Source of the DNA: Vogesella mureinivorans
Lineage (GTDB): Bacteria; Pseudomonadota; Gammaproteobacteria; Burkholderiales; Chromobacteriaceae
Length of the DNA: 64,000 bases
Direction: 5' to 3'
Assembly (NCBI RefSeq): GCF_007644035.1
Contig: NZ_VMTV02000021.1
Coordinates: forward strand, 23,316-87,315
Made by a program: the position numbers and the translations under genes. Under the pieces are notes generated by a model, which was not told where the DNA came from, made no database searches, and saw only the letters and a list, made by a program, of their open reading frames with translations. The number at the start of each line of letters is the position of its first letter. The stretch's first letter is position 1. This document shows, piece after piece, positions 1-8,038 of this stretch.

Positions 1-206
1 AGGAAGGCCAGGAAGCGCGCGCGCTTGATGGCTTCGGACAGCTGACGCTGATAGCCTGCTTTGGTGCCGGTGATACGGGCCGGGATGATTTTGCCGTTTT
101 CGGCAATGAAGTCCTTCAGCAGATCAACGGATTTGTAGTCGATTTCCTTGATGCCTTCCGCGGTAAAGCGGCAGAACTTCTTGCGCTTGAAGAGTTGACG
201 AGCCAT
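1..206 (-). CDS. rpsR: 30S ribosomal protein S18 (3' end cut off by window edge)
   Basis: The reverse strand from the ATG at 206 reads [18 protein letters not shown], the typical start of S18, and continues with the conserved [20 protein letters not shown] region. About 68 of the usual ~76 residues are present; the end lies outside the window. S18 binds 16S rRNA in the small-subunit platform together with S6. It is the third gene of the rpsF-priB-rpsR operon, four bases after priB. Identification is by direct family recognition. Confidence 0.97.
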   Translation of the reverse strand, partial: MARQLFKRKKFCRFTAEGIKEIDYKSVDLLKDFIAENGKIIPARITGTKAGYQRQLSEAIKRARFLAF

Positions 207-210
207 GTGA

Positions 211-528
211 TTAACCTTTAACAAATTCAACAAATTCGATGTGTAGAACCAACCGCGGATTACGGAGACTGCGCTGATTCAGAAAGCCTGTGCAGTGCAC
301 GGTGTTTCCTGCCATCTTCCCTGCCAGCTGTTTGGCTAGCTCCCCCATGGCTACGGCCTGTATTTCGCAGGACACGTCGCGTTCCAGGGTGGCAATGGTT
401 TGCCGGGAGTGGTGCCTTAGCCACATTTCCAGTACCGGCATGCCGGCTGGGGTGTGTCGCAAAGGGTCTTCGCGTTCGACCGTAACGGTCAGTTCAAGTC
501 GGTTCTGCAAGGATGCAGTGTTGCCCAA
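211..528 (-). CDS. priB: Primosomal replication protein N (PriB)
   Basis: This 105-residue single OB-fold protein sits between rpsF and rpsR, the classic location of priB in beta- and gammaproteobacteria. PriB joins PriA at stalled forks to reload the replicative helicase. The sequence contains [13 protein letters not shown] near the start and [12 protein letters not shown], which fit the first strands of the fold. The likely start is TTG at 528, directly after the rpsF stop codon; another TTG lies a few codons downstream and there is no early ATG. Translation is probably coupled to rpsF. Confidence 0.9.
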   Translation of the reverse strand: MGNTASLQNRLELTVTVEREDPLRHTPAGMPVLEMWLRHHSRQTIATLERDVSCEIQAVAMGELAKQLAGKMAGNTVHCTGFLNQRSLRNPRLVLHIEFVEFVKG

Positions 529-906
529 TTAGGCAGCTACTTCAGCCTCGGCTGCAGCTTGCTGGCCTTCCAGCAGGCTCTTGGCCTTTTCGTCCTTCAT
601 CATCGGGGATGCTTCGGTGATAGCACGAGTCATCTTGATGGTCAGGTGACGCAGAACGGCGTCGTTGAATTTGAAGGCGTGCTCGATCTCGGCCAGAGTT
701 TCCGGAGCGCACTCAACGTTCATCAGAACGTAGTGAGCTTTGTGAACTTTCTGGATCGGGTAAGCCAGTTGACGACGGCCCCAGTCTTCCAGACGGTGGA
801 TCTTGCCATCAGCGTTCAGGACCATGCCCTTGTAACGCTCAACCATAGCACCAACCTGTTCGCTCTGATCCGGATGGACGATGAACACGATTTCGTAATG
901 CCGCAT
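529..906 (-). CDS. rpsF: 30S ribosomal protein S6
   Basis: The 125-residue product starts [14 protein letters not shown] and contains the S6 core elements [14 protein letters not shown] and [10 protein letters not shown], with an Ala/Glu-rich tail typical of proteobacterial S6. The tail is the region modified by RimK in enterics. S6 pairs with S18 in the 30S platform. The start is set by the sequence AAGGAG seven bases upstream of ATG. It is the first gene of the operon, preceded by a plausible promoter at 976-1004 and a leader hairpin at 929-957. Confidence 0.97.
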   Translation of the reverse strand: MRHYEIVFIVHPDQSEQVGAMVERYKGMVLNADGKIHRLEDWGRRQLAYPIQKVHKAHYVLMNVECAPETLAEIEHAFKFNDAVLRHLTIKMTRAITEASPMMKDEKAKSLLEGQQAAAEAEVAA

Positions 907-928
907 GTGAACTCCTTGTGGCTATAAA

Positions 929-957
929 GCCCTTCGTCATGCGCGATAGCGAAGGGC
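929..957 (-). promoter_or_regulatory. Hairpin in the rpsF leader
   Basis: An 8-bp inverted repeat (GCCCTTCG at 929-936, CGAAGGGC at 950-957) lies in the transcribed leader just before the rpsF ribosome binding site. Leaders of rpsF operons in many bacteria fold into a structure bound by the S6:S18 dimer. I do not see the conserved CCG bulge of that motif, so a regulatory role is only possible. Confidence 0.35.
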
Positions 958-975
958 AAGGGTTAAAAGCTGAAG

Positions 976-1004
976 ATTGTACGGAGTTTGGCCTGCGCTA
1001 GCAA
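976..1004 (-). promoter_or_regulatory. Probable sigma-70 promoter of the rpsF operon
   Basis: On the reverse strand TTGCTA (999-1004) and TACAAT (976-981) are separated by 17 bases, a good match to the sigma-70 consensus. It lies about 70 bases upstream of the rpsF start codon in the gap before the copper operon. Confidence 0.5.
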
Positions 1005-1053
1005 GCCAAACGCGTGGATATTCAGGTATTTGCCGCCCGCAGCGGCCAGTGTG

Positions 1054-1260
1054 TCAGCCGATTACATCAAAACCGGCGTTTTCTACGGCCTGCTGCCAGG
1101 CGGCGGGCTGTGCGTCGCCATCAAAACGGATGGTCACGGCCTTGCTGGCCAGGTCTACCTGTACTTCGGCCACGCCGGCCACGGCCTGCAGCGCGCGGGT
1201 AACGCCAGCGGCGCAGCCGCCGCAGGTCATGCCGTCTACCTTGATGATGTGCTGGTTCAT
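1054..1260 (-). CDS. copZ: Heavy-metal-associated (HMA) domain copper chaperone, CopZ-like
   Basis: This is a 68-residue single HMA domain with the metal-binding motif GMTCGGCAAGV near residues 9-19. CopZ proteins bind Cu(I) through the two cysteines and pass it to P-type ATPases or regulators. The start is placed at the ATG at 1260 because CAGGAG lies seven bases upstream; an upstream in-frame start would have no ribosome binding site. It is the last gene of the copper operon, and the CsoR gene ends at 1275, 14 bases upstream of this start. The metal could in principle be another soft metal. Confidence 0.88.
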   Translation of the reverse strand: MNQHIIKVDGMTCGGCAAGVTRALQAVAGVAEVQVDLASKAVTIRFDGDAQPAAWQQAVENAGFDVIG

Positions 1261-1274
1261 GCTTGCTCTCCTGT

Positions 1275-1577
1275 TCAACGCATTTTCTTGAGCAGGGCCA
1301 TCACCTCGGCGATGGCCTCGTCGCTATTGCCTTCGTTTACCGCACGGGCCACGCAGCCCTTGAGGTGGTTTTCCAGTAGCTGCTGCGCCACCGCGTCCAG
1401 CGCCGAACGCGCGGCGGCGATCTGGGTGAGTACATCCACACAGTAGCGGTCGCCTTCTATCATGCCGGCAATGCCGCGCACCTGGCCTTCCAGCCGCGCC
1501 AGGCGCTTCATCAGTGCGGCCTTGTCGGGTTGCACCACGCTTTTCGGGCTGCTGCAGCAGTCGTGTTGTTCGCTCAT
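1275..1577 (-). CDS. csoR: CsoR-family copper-sensing transcriptional repressor
   Basis: This is a 100-residue all-helical DUF156 protein. The Cu(I)-binding Cys-His-Cys triad of CsoR is present: Cys in DRYCVDVL, then His and Cys in NHLKGCV. The presence of this triad favours CsoR over the formaldehyde sensor FrmR or nickel sensor RcnR. The N-terminus carries an extra CC pair and His that may also bind metal. It lies between the oxidase (3 bases downstream of its stop) and the chaperone, so it likely represses its own operon through the palindrome at 3113-3129. Confidence 0.88.
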   Translation of the reverse strand: MSEQHDCCSSPKSVVQPDKAALMKRLARLEGQVRGIAGMIEGDRYCVDVLTQIAAARSALDAVAQQLLENHLKGCVARAVNEGNSDEAIAEVMALLKKMR

Positions 1578-1580
1578 GGC

Positions 1581-3080
1581 TTACCCCGGCAAAAAGTCGA
1601 TTTGCGCCATCATGCCCCGGTCTTCGTGCTCCAGGATGTGGCAGTGGAACATGCGCAGGCCAGGCAGCGTTTGCACGAAGCGCAGGCGCACCATGCCGCC
1701 AGCGGGTACGTTGACGGTATCGCGCCAGGCCAGGAAAGGCTCGTCCTCCCAGATGCCGTCCACGGTGCGCGCCAGTACCTGGAACTGCGTGCCGTGCAAG
1801 TGGAAGGGGTGGTCCATGTGCGCGTCGGCAATGACCTCCCATTCCTCGATGCGGCCAACCTGCCCGGTGCCGTCGATGCGGTTCATGTCGTAGCTTTGGC
1901 CGTTAATCAGGAACGGCGCTTTCGGGTCGGCCATGTTTTCGGATAACACGATCTTGCGGCGAAAGCCCGGTGCGCCCAGCGGCGCGATAGGGCGCAGGCT
2001 GGCGGGCAGCGCCAGGGTTGGCCGCATGCCATAGGCCACAATGCTGGCCAGCGTGTCGTCTTTTTCTTGCTCCGGGTGCATGCGCTTGCCGCGCGCGTAG
2101 GGCTGGCTGATCAGCCCCGCCGGCTGGCCGGGCTTGAAGCGGCCGGTCACCACCAGCTCGCAGCGCTCGCCTGGCGACAGCAGCACGCTGTCTACCGGCT
2201 GCGGCGCGCCGATCAGGCCGCCGTCGGTGCCCACCAGCTGCACCTCGTGCGCCGGCAGTGCCAGCTTGATGATGCGGCTGCTGCTGGCGTTCCAGATGCG
2301 CCAGCGCTGGCGCTCGCCCTCACCCAGCGTGATCACTGGCTGCCACGCGCCGTTGATCAGCACGAACTGGCCTTCGCGGCCATCGTGCAGGTCGGCCATA
2401 TCGTTGGCCGCAATCTGGCCATCGGCTGCCAGTTTCAGGTCGGATAGCAGCAGGTGGCGCTCTGGCAGGTGGCGCAGCGGGTCGGTTTTACTGCGCACGA
2501 TAATCGGCCCGGCCAGGCCGCGAAACGCCTGCTCGGCGGTGTGGCCATGCGGGTGCGGGTGGTACCAGTAGGTGCCAGCGCAGCCTGGCGGCAGGGTGTA
2601 ACGGTAGTGGCGCCCCTTGCCGGGCGCTACCGGGTCTTGCGGGTTGCCATCCTCGGCTGGCGGTACCGGCATGCCATGCCAGTGGATGGTAGAGGGCTGC
2701 GGCAGCGCGTTATCAAAGCCGATATCGACTTCGTCGCCTTCCCATAGCTCGATCAGCGGGCCGGGCACGCTATCGTTAAAAGCCCAGAAGGTGGTTTGCC
2801 GTGCATCGCCCCACAGCGCCACCTGCACCGGCGCCGCACGCAGGCTGGCGGCAAAGCGGCCGGGCTCTGCCGCCTGGTTGACCAGCGGCTGCAGGGCGGG
2901 CAGATGCTCGCCACGCGGCAGGCTCAGGCCCTGGGCGGCGGGCGCGGGCGCAGGCATGGCGTGGCCCATATCGTGGCCCATGGCGGCGTGGTCCATGGCG
3001 GTTTGTGCTTGCGCCTGGCGTAGCGCGGGTACCGCCACGGCCAGCAGGCCGGCGGCTTTCAGAAAATGACGACGTTGCAT
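1581..3080 (-). CDS. Multicopper oxidase, CueO/CopA-like, Tat-exported
   Basis: The 499-residue precursor starts MQRRHFLKAAG, a twin-arginine signal, followed by a His/Met-rich stretch (DHAAMGHDMGH) typical of copper-resistance oxidases. All four copper-ligand motifs are present: HWHG (about residue 133), HPHPHGH (about 175), HPFHLHG (about 427) and HCHILEHEDRGMM (about 478), so a type 1 centre with axial Met and a trinuclear centre can form. Such periplasmic enzymes oxidise Cu(I) to Cu(II). The start at 3080 has a GGAGGC ribosome binding site; the longer reading frame would run through the operator. First gene of the oxidase-csoR-copZ operon. Confidence 0.93.
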   Translation of the reverse strand: MQRRHFLKAAGLLAVAVPALRQAQAQTAMDHAAMGHDMGHAMPAPAPAAQGLSLPRGEHLPALQPLVNQAAEPGRFAASLRAAPVQVALWGDARQTTFWAFNDSVPGPLIELWEGDEVDIGFDNALPQPSTIHWHGMPVPPAEDGNPQDPVAPGKGRHYRYTLPPGCAGTYWYHPHPHGHTAEQAFRGLAGPIIVRSKTDPLRHLPERHLLLSDLKLAADGQIAANDMADLHDGREGQFVLINGAWQPVITLGEGERQRWRIWNASSSRIIKLALPAHEVQLVGTDGGLIGAPQPVDSVLLSPGERCELVVTGRFKPGQPAGLISQPYARGKRMHPEQEKDDTLASIVAYGMRPTLALPASLRPIAPLGAPGFRRKIVLSENMADPKAPFLINGQSYDMNRIDGTGQVGRIEEWEVIADAHMDHPFHLHGTQFQVLARTVDGIWEDEPFLAWRDTVNVPAGGMVRLRFVQTLPGLRMFHCHILEHEDRGMMAQIDFLPG

Positions 3081-3112
3081 AACGCCTCCCTGTGTCAGTT
3101 GTTGATGACTAT

Positions 3113-3129
3113 ATACCCCACAAGGGTAT
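3113..3129. promoter_or_regulatory. Probable CsoR operator
   Basis: The 17-base sequence ATACCCCACAAGGGTAT is a GC-tract pseudopalindrome flanked by AT, the form of published CsoR operators (ATACCCC...GGGGTAT). It lies 33 bases upstream of the oxidase ATG in an operon that encodes a CsoR. The identity of the binding protein is inferred from this context. Confidence 0.65.
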
Positions 3130-3171
3130 GCAGACAAGGCGACGACGCTCGCGTTCCTGCAAGGTGGCAAT

Positions 3172-3198
3172 AAAAAACCGCCACATGCGGTGGCGGTT
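3172..3198 (-). terminator. Rho-independent terminator after the secreted protein gene
   Basis: A 9-bp stem (AACCGCCAC at 3176-3184, GTGGCGGTT at 3190-3198) is followed on the reverse strand by a run of T. It lies 26 bases after the stop codon of the gene at 3224-3607. Confidence 0.75.
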
Positions 3199-3223
3199 CG
3201 GCGGTAACAACACGCGGTACGGC

Positions 3224-3607
3224 TTATTTGGGCAGTACCATTTTGCCGCCTACCATGCAGCGCCCTTTGAAGGGCAGCTTGAACTTGGTCAGCAGCTTTT
3301 CGGTTTCCTGCTTGAACTGTTCGGCGTTGGCGCGGGCTTCGGTACCCGTCTTGCCCTTCACCAGAAAAGCCGCGCCATTGCGGTAGTTTTCATCCAGAAA
3401 ATACGCTTCGGTAACGGTGCCGCTTTTTACCTTGGCAATGGCCTGGTTGATCAGCTCGGGAAACAGCTTGTTGAATTCCTCACTGACCACACCATCCTGC
3501 CGCTGATCCGGCATACAGGTCAGTAAAGCATGGTGAGTGGCCACGCCAGTGGCGGCCATTACGCTGGCAGGTAGCGCCATTATTAACAGTAGTGCTAGTT
3601 TCTTCAT
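3224..3607 (-). CDS. Small secreted protein of unknown function
   Basis: I do not recognise this family. The 127-residue product begins with a clear Sec signal peptide (MKKLALLLIMALPASVMAA), leaving a mature protein of about 107 residues with two cysteines (in LTCMPD and GRCMVGG) that could form a disulfide in the periplasm. It is lysine-rich towards the C-terminus. It has its own terminator at 3172-3198 and probably its own promoter, so it is not part of the copper operon despite lying next to it. Confidence 0.7.
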   Translation of the reverse strand: MKKLALLLIMALPASVMAATGVATHHALLTCMPDQRQDGVVSEEFNKLFPELINQAIAKVKSGTVTEAYFLDENYRNGAAFLVKGKTGTEARANAEQFKQETEKLLTKFKLPFKGRCMVGGKMVLPK

Positions 3608-3727
3608 CGCCCTTATTCCTCGTTTTTTATTGAAAGTAAATTCATTTCCACTTTCAAAAACAAGGCTAGCACGAGCAGTAGCGTACAGGCAGCCACTGGG
3701 GGCGTAGCGATAAAAGCCGGGCGCACA

Positions 3728-3764
3728 AAACAGCAGGGGCTGGCCTGCCCGGCCAGCCCCTGCT
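3728..3764 (-). terminator. Rho-independent terminator after rlmB
   Basis: A strong 13-bp stem (AGCAGGGGCTGGC at 3732-3744, GCCAGCCCCTGCT at 3752-3764) is followed on the reverse strand by TTTTG, about 40 bases after the rlmB stop. Confidence 0.75.
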
Positions 3765-3801
3765 ACGCAAACCCTGGTTGGCCGCGGCCACGCTGCAGGG
3801 C

Positions 3802-4548
3802 TTAACCCTGCTTGAGCACGCGCTGACGGCGGCTTTCGCTCAGTACCATGCCGGACGATACCGACACGTTCAGGCTTTCTACGGTACCAAACATGGGGAT
3901 GGACACCAGCACGTCGCAGTGTTCACGCGTCAGGCGGCGCATACCCTCGCCTTCGGCCCCCATCACCCAGGCCAGCGGGCCGCTGGCGTCAAAGTGATAC
4001 AGGTCGGTATCGGCTTCCATGGTGGTGCCGGCAATCCACACCCCGGCGTCTTTCAGGTCGCGCAGGGTGCGCGCCAGGTTGGTCACCGTGATGTAGGGCA
4101 TGACCTCGGCAGCGCCGCAGGCTACTTTCGATACGGTAGCATTCAGCGTAGCGGAGCGGTCTTTCGGGGCGATGACGGCGTGCGCGCCCATGGCGTCGGC
4201 CACGCGCAGGCAGGCACCCAGATTATGCGGGTCGGTCACGCCGTCCAGAATCAGCAACAGCGGCGGCTCGGACAGGTTTTCCAGCACGTCATCCAGGGTA
4301 ACGAAGTTCTGGTTGGCGTCGATCATGGCCACCACGCCCTGATGGCGGGCATTGCCGGTCAGGCTGTCCAGGCGGGCTTTGTCCACAATGTGGGCTTTCA
4401 CGCTTTCGCTGGCGGCTTTGTCCAGCACGGCTTGGGCGCGGGCGTCCTGACGGCCGCCAGCCAGAAAGATTTCCAGCACGGATTTCGGGTTTTGCCACAG
4501 GCGGGCATTAACGGCATGAAAGCCGTGAATGAGTTTCTTGTTGCTCAT
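3802..4548 (-). CDS. rlmB: 23S rRNA 2'-O-ribose G2251 methyltransferase
   Basis: The 248-residue protein is a full-length SpoU/TrmH-family methyltransferase. The N-terminal substrate-binding domain starts with [12 protein letters not shown]. The SPOUT motifs are seen in order: [15 protein letters not shown] (motif 1, with Asn and Arg), [12 protein letters not shown] (motif 2) and [15 protein letters not shown] (motif 3), which form the knotted S-adenosylmethionine site. RlmB methylates G2251 in the ribosomal P-loop. The gene has its own terminator. Confidence 0.95.
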   Translation of the reverse strand: MSNKKLIHGFHAVNARLWQNPKSVLEIFLAGGRQDARAQAVLDKAASESVKAHIVDKARLDSLTGNARHQGVVAMIDANQNFVTLDDVLENLSEPPLLLILDGVTDPHNLGACLRVADAMGAHAVIAPKDRSATLNATVSKVACGAAEVMPYITVTNLARTLRDLKDAGVWIAGTTMEADTDLYHFDASGPLAWVMGAEGEGMRRLTREHCDVLVSIPMFGTVESLNVSVSSGMVLSESRRQRVLKQG

Positions 4549-4617
4549 GAGGCATCACCTTATCAATAGAGCCGCGCATTGTAGCGCTAAATGGCCGCCC
4601 TTGCCCGCAGCAGCCGG

Positions 4618-7600
4618 CTACAGCTCGTCGTCGCCCTCTATCAGCAGGGGAACCTGCTGCTGGCTTGCGGCCAACCATTGCACCAGCTCGCCAGCCGGCA
4701 GCGGCTTGCTGAAGAAATAGCCCTGCAAAATGGCGCAGCCTGCCTGGCGCAGGAACGCGCCCTGTGCAGCGGTTTCCACCCCCTCTGCAATCACGGTGAA
4801 GTGCAGTTTGCGCGCCATGGCGATAATGGCTTCGGTAATGGCAGCGCTATCACCGTCATCCGGCAAGCCTTCGATAAACGAGCGGTCTACCTTCAGGTAA
4901 TCCAGCGGGAAGCGCTTGAGCGTGGACAGCGAGGAATACCCGGTGCCGAAGTCGTCGATGGACAGCTTCACCCCCAGCGCTTTGAGCTCGCCCAGTAGCG
5001 AGATGGCCTCCTGCGGGTTTTGCATCAGCATGGACTCGGTAATTTCCAGCTCCAGCCGCGAGGCGGCCAGGCCGGTAGCCGCCAGCACGTCGTTTACTTC
5101 TTTCAGCAGGGTTTGCTGCTCGAACTGCCGGGCAGACAAATTGACCGCCAGCCGTGGCACACGCATGCCGGCTTTGTCCCACGCCACCATCTGGTGGCAG
5201 GCTTCGCGCAGCACCCAGGCACCGATGGGCTTGATCAGGCCGGTTTCTTCGGCCAGCGGGATAAAGCGCCCAGGCGGTACCAGCCCCAGCTGCGGGTGGC
5301 GCCAGCGTATCAGCGCCTCCACGCCTTCCAGTGCCATGCCATCGCAGGAAACCTGCGGCTGATAGTGCAGCTCGAACTCGCGCCGCTCCAGTGCCTGGCG
5401 CAAACCGCTTTCCATCAGCAGGCGTTCGAAGGTTTGCGTGTTCATCTCGGCATCAAAGAACTGGTAGGTGTTCTTGCCGGCTTCTTTGGCGCGGTACATG
5501 GCGGCATCGGCATTTTTCAGCAGCGTGGCGGCGTCTATGCCGTCGTTGGGGTACACGCTGATACCGATACTGCCGCTGACAAAGACCTCGTGCTGCTCTA
5601 CCCGCATGGGGCGGGCCAGCGCGGCCAACACTTCTTCGGCCATGCGGCCCAGTGCTTCGTGGCTGTCAAAATCGCTGACCAGCAGCGTGAACTCATCGCC
5701 GCCCAGCCGCGCTACCAGGCCAAAACGCTGTGCAGACTGGGTGAGCCGCGCGGCGATTTCGTGCAGCACTTCATCGCCAGCCTGGTGGCCAAACGAGTCA
5801 TTAATCAGCTTGAAGCGGTCCAGGTCGATAAACATCAGCGCCAGCGCCGGCACGGCCTCGGCTGATTCGATAATGGTGTTGTCGATGGCCTCGATCAGCG
5901 CACTACGGTTTGGCAGGCGGGTGAGCGGGTCGTGGCTGGCCAGAAACTGCAGGCGGTCTTCGGCCTGCTTGCGGCCGGTGATATCGGAAAACACGCCTAC
6001 ATAGTGCGTCAGCCCGCCGTGGGTTGCCCGCACCGCGCTGATGGACAGCTCGGCCACGTAGGGGTCGCCGCTTTTATGGCGGTCGAACATTTCGCCTTTC
6101 CAGTGCCCGTCGCGCTCCAGCGACTCGACCAGCGCGCGGTTGCGCTCGCGGTTGGCCGTGCGCAGCATGCGCGATACCCGGCCAATGGCTTCGTCCGAGC
6201 CAAAGCCGGTAATGCGGGTAAACGCCTGGTTCACCATGACGATGCGGCCCTCGGCGTCGGTCACCAGAATGCCCTCGGTGGCATTGTCGAATACGGTGGC
6301 GGCCAGGCGCAGCTCGGCGCTGGCGGCCACGCGGTCGGAGATATCCATCACCACGCCGATAATCGCCTTGCGGCCCTGGTAGTCAAACAGGCGGCTGTGC
6401 ACTTCTACATCCACCTCCTCGCCATCCTTGCGCAGCAGACGCGTGGTGTAGTGCATGTTCTGGATATTGTCAGCAATGCGACGGCGGATTTGCGCACCGA
6501 TACGCTGCGCCTCTCCCGGCGGCAGAACCTCGACAATATGGCGGCCAACCAGCTCGTCGGCACTGTACTGCACCAGATCGGCCAGCTTGGGGTTCACATA
6601 CATCAGCACTTCTTCTTGCGTGATGTAAATGCCCACCATGGATTGCTCTACCACCGCGCGGTACTTCTCCACCGCCTCCTGGCGCAAACGCTCTTCGGCT
6701 GCACGCTGGGTAATGTCTACCGAAATACTGCCCACGCCCGAGGGCAGGCCTTCGCTATCAAATAGCGGAAACACGCTGGACAGCATGCGCAGGCTCTGGC
6801 CGTCTACGGTAATGTTTTCTTCGAACTGGCGCGGCTCCAGGCTGCGTAGCACCTGCAGGTCATGCTCGGTAATCAGCTTGGCTTCTTCGGCGGCAAATAC
6901 ATCGCGGGAAGCGCGCCCCTTGAAGTGGAGCGGCGACAAACCAAACAGCCGGGCAAAGTTCAGGTTTACCACCAGGTAGCGGCCATCCAGGTCTTTCAGC
7001 GTCATCAGGCTGGTGCTCTGGTTCAGCAGCGACTCAAAACGCGCCTGCACGTCTTGCAGCAAACGCTCGCGGCGGCGGTAGCCATCGCCAAATACCGCCA
7101 CCATACCGGCCAGCAAAACCAGAATCGCCACCAGTAACCAGCCGGCCGGGTTCAGACCCGGCAGCCACGGCTGGCCAGACAGCAAGCCAGGCAAGGACAA
7201 GGTAAACAGCAGCGCCACCCCTACCCCGGCCACCCCGGTCAGCCCGCCCCGCAACGCGGCAAGAAACAGCAGCGGCAAAAAGGCCAGCAGGCAAGACGTA
7301 AAACACGCCTGGCGCTGCAGCGCCCACAAGCCCCCGCCCGCCAGCACGGTAGCCAGCATCAGCCACAGGGTGTCACGGCGCATCACCACACTGGGGAAGC
7401 TGGCATAGGCCAGCGGCAGTACCAGCCCCAGCGTCAGCCAGGCCAGCAAGAAATGCTGCAATAGCACGGGCCAGCTAGCAGCAGGCATGACGCCGGCCAA
7501 CGTAGCCACCAGGAACGCAGCAGGCACGGCACAGCGCAGCTGCAAATGCAAAAGGGAGGAGAGGGATACGAGCCGGTAATCGGCGGCAGGCAGCACGCGG

Positions 7601-7863
7601 GACAGGGCCAGCAGCATGCTGGCAAAAGACAGGGTCCATAGCACGGCTTCGGGCAAGGGCATGGTCAGCAGTGCCAGCAGCGCCACCGGGCCACCCCACC
7701 ACCACACCACGCCAAAACGCCCGGCAGCAAAACGCCAGGCCATCATGGCATGGGCCACAAAGGCGGCCATCGGCAACGCCCCCTGCCACTGTTGTGGCCA
7801 GAACAGCATGCCTGTTGCAAACAAAATCAGTGCGACCAGCGCACCTATGGTGTTTTTTTCCAC
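4618..7863 (-). CDS. Membrane sensor protein with three PAS, GGDEF and EAL domains
   Basis: This 1081-residue c-di-GMP protein begins with about eight hydrophobic helices (residues 1-262, resembling a MASE sensor). Three PAS domains follow at roughly 275-395, 400-520 and 525-645, then GGDEF (RLGGDEF near 720) and EAL (EALIRW near 850, DDFGTGYSSL near 974, AEGVET). Both catalytic signatures look intact, so it may make and degrade c-di-GMP, with the balance set by PAS signals. The four residues at the product-inhibition position (five residues before GGDEF) are QRFG, not RxxD, so feedback inhibition is unlikely. Its start lies 175 bases from the divergent mfd start. Confidence 0.92.
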   Translation of the reverse strand: MEKNTIGALVALILFATGMLFWPQQWQGALPMAAFVAHAMMAWRFAAGRFGVVWWWGGPVALLALLTMPLPEAVLWTLSFASMLLALSRVLPAADYRLVSLSSLLHLQLRCAVPAAFLVATLAGVMPAASWPVLLQHFLLAWLTLGLVLPLAYASFPSVVMRRDTLWLMLATVLAGGGLWALQRQACFTSCLLAFLPLLFLAALRGGLTGVAGVGVALLFTLSLPGLLSGQPWLPGLNPAGWLLVAILVLLAGMVAVFGDGYRRRERLLQDVQARFESLLNQSTSLMTLKDLDGRYLVVNLNFARLFGLSPLHFKGRASRDVFAAEEAKLITEHDLQVLRSLEPRQFEENITVDGQSLRMLSSVFPLFDSEGLPSGVGSISVDITQRAAEERLRQEAVEKYRAVVEQSMVGIYITQEEVLMYVNPKLADLVQYSADELVGRHIVEVLPPGEAQRIGAQIRRRIADNIQNMHYTTRLLRKDGEEVDVEVHSRLFDYQGRKAIIGVVMDISDRVAASAELRLAATVFDNATEGILVTDAEGRIVMVNQAFTRITGFGSDEAIGRVSRMLRTANRERNRALVESLERDGHWKGEMFDRHKSGDPYVAELSISAVRATHGGLTHYVGVFSDITGRKQAEDRLQFLASHDPLTRLPNRSALIEAIDNTIIESAEAVPALALMFIDLDRFKLINDSFGHQAGDEVLHEIAARLTQSAQRFGLVARLGGDEFTLLVSDFDSHEALGRMAEEVLAALARPMRVEQHEVFVSGSIGISVYPNDGIDAATLLKNADAAMYRAKEAGKNTYQFFDAEMNTQTFERLLMESGLRQALERREFELHYQPQVSCDGMALEGVEALIRWRHPQLGLVPPGRFIPLAEETGLIKPIGAWVLREACHQMVAWDKAGMRVPRLAVNLSARQFEQQTLLKEVNDVLAATGLAASRLELEITESMLMQNPQEAISLLGELKALGVKLSIDDFGTGYSSLSTLKRFPLDYLKVDRSFIEGLPDDGDSAAITEAIIAMARKLHFTVIAEGVETAAQGAFLRQAGCAILQGYFFSKPLPAGELVQWLAASQQQVPLLIEGDDEL

Positions 7864-8038
7864 CTCTCCCCTGCCTGTTTTATCGTAATGCCGCCCCGCC
7901 CCTGTGCCAGCAGGCTGTATTCATTCTGTGGTGAACTTACGGGCGGGACACTGGATTCATGATGAAGGTCGCTGTCTGACGCAGCTGTCGGCCCAGTGTG
8001 GCTCTATAATACCTGCCTCTTTGAGAATGTGTAGCGAT

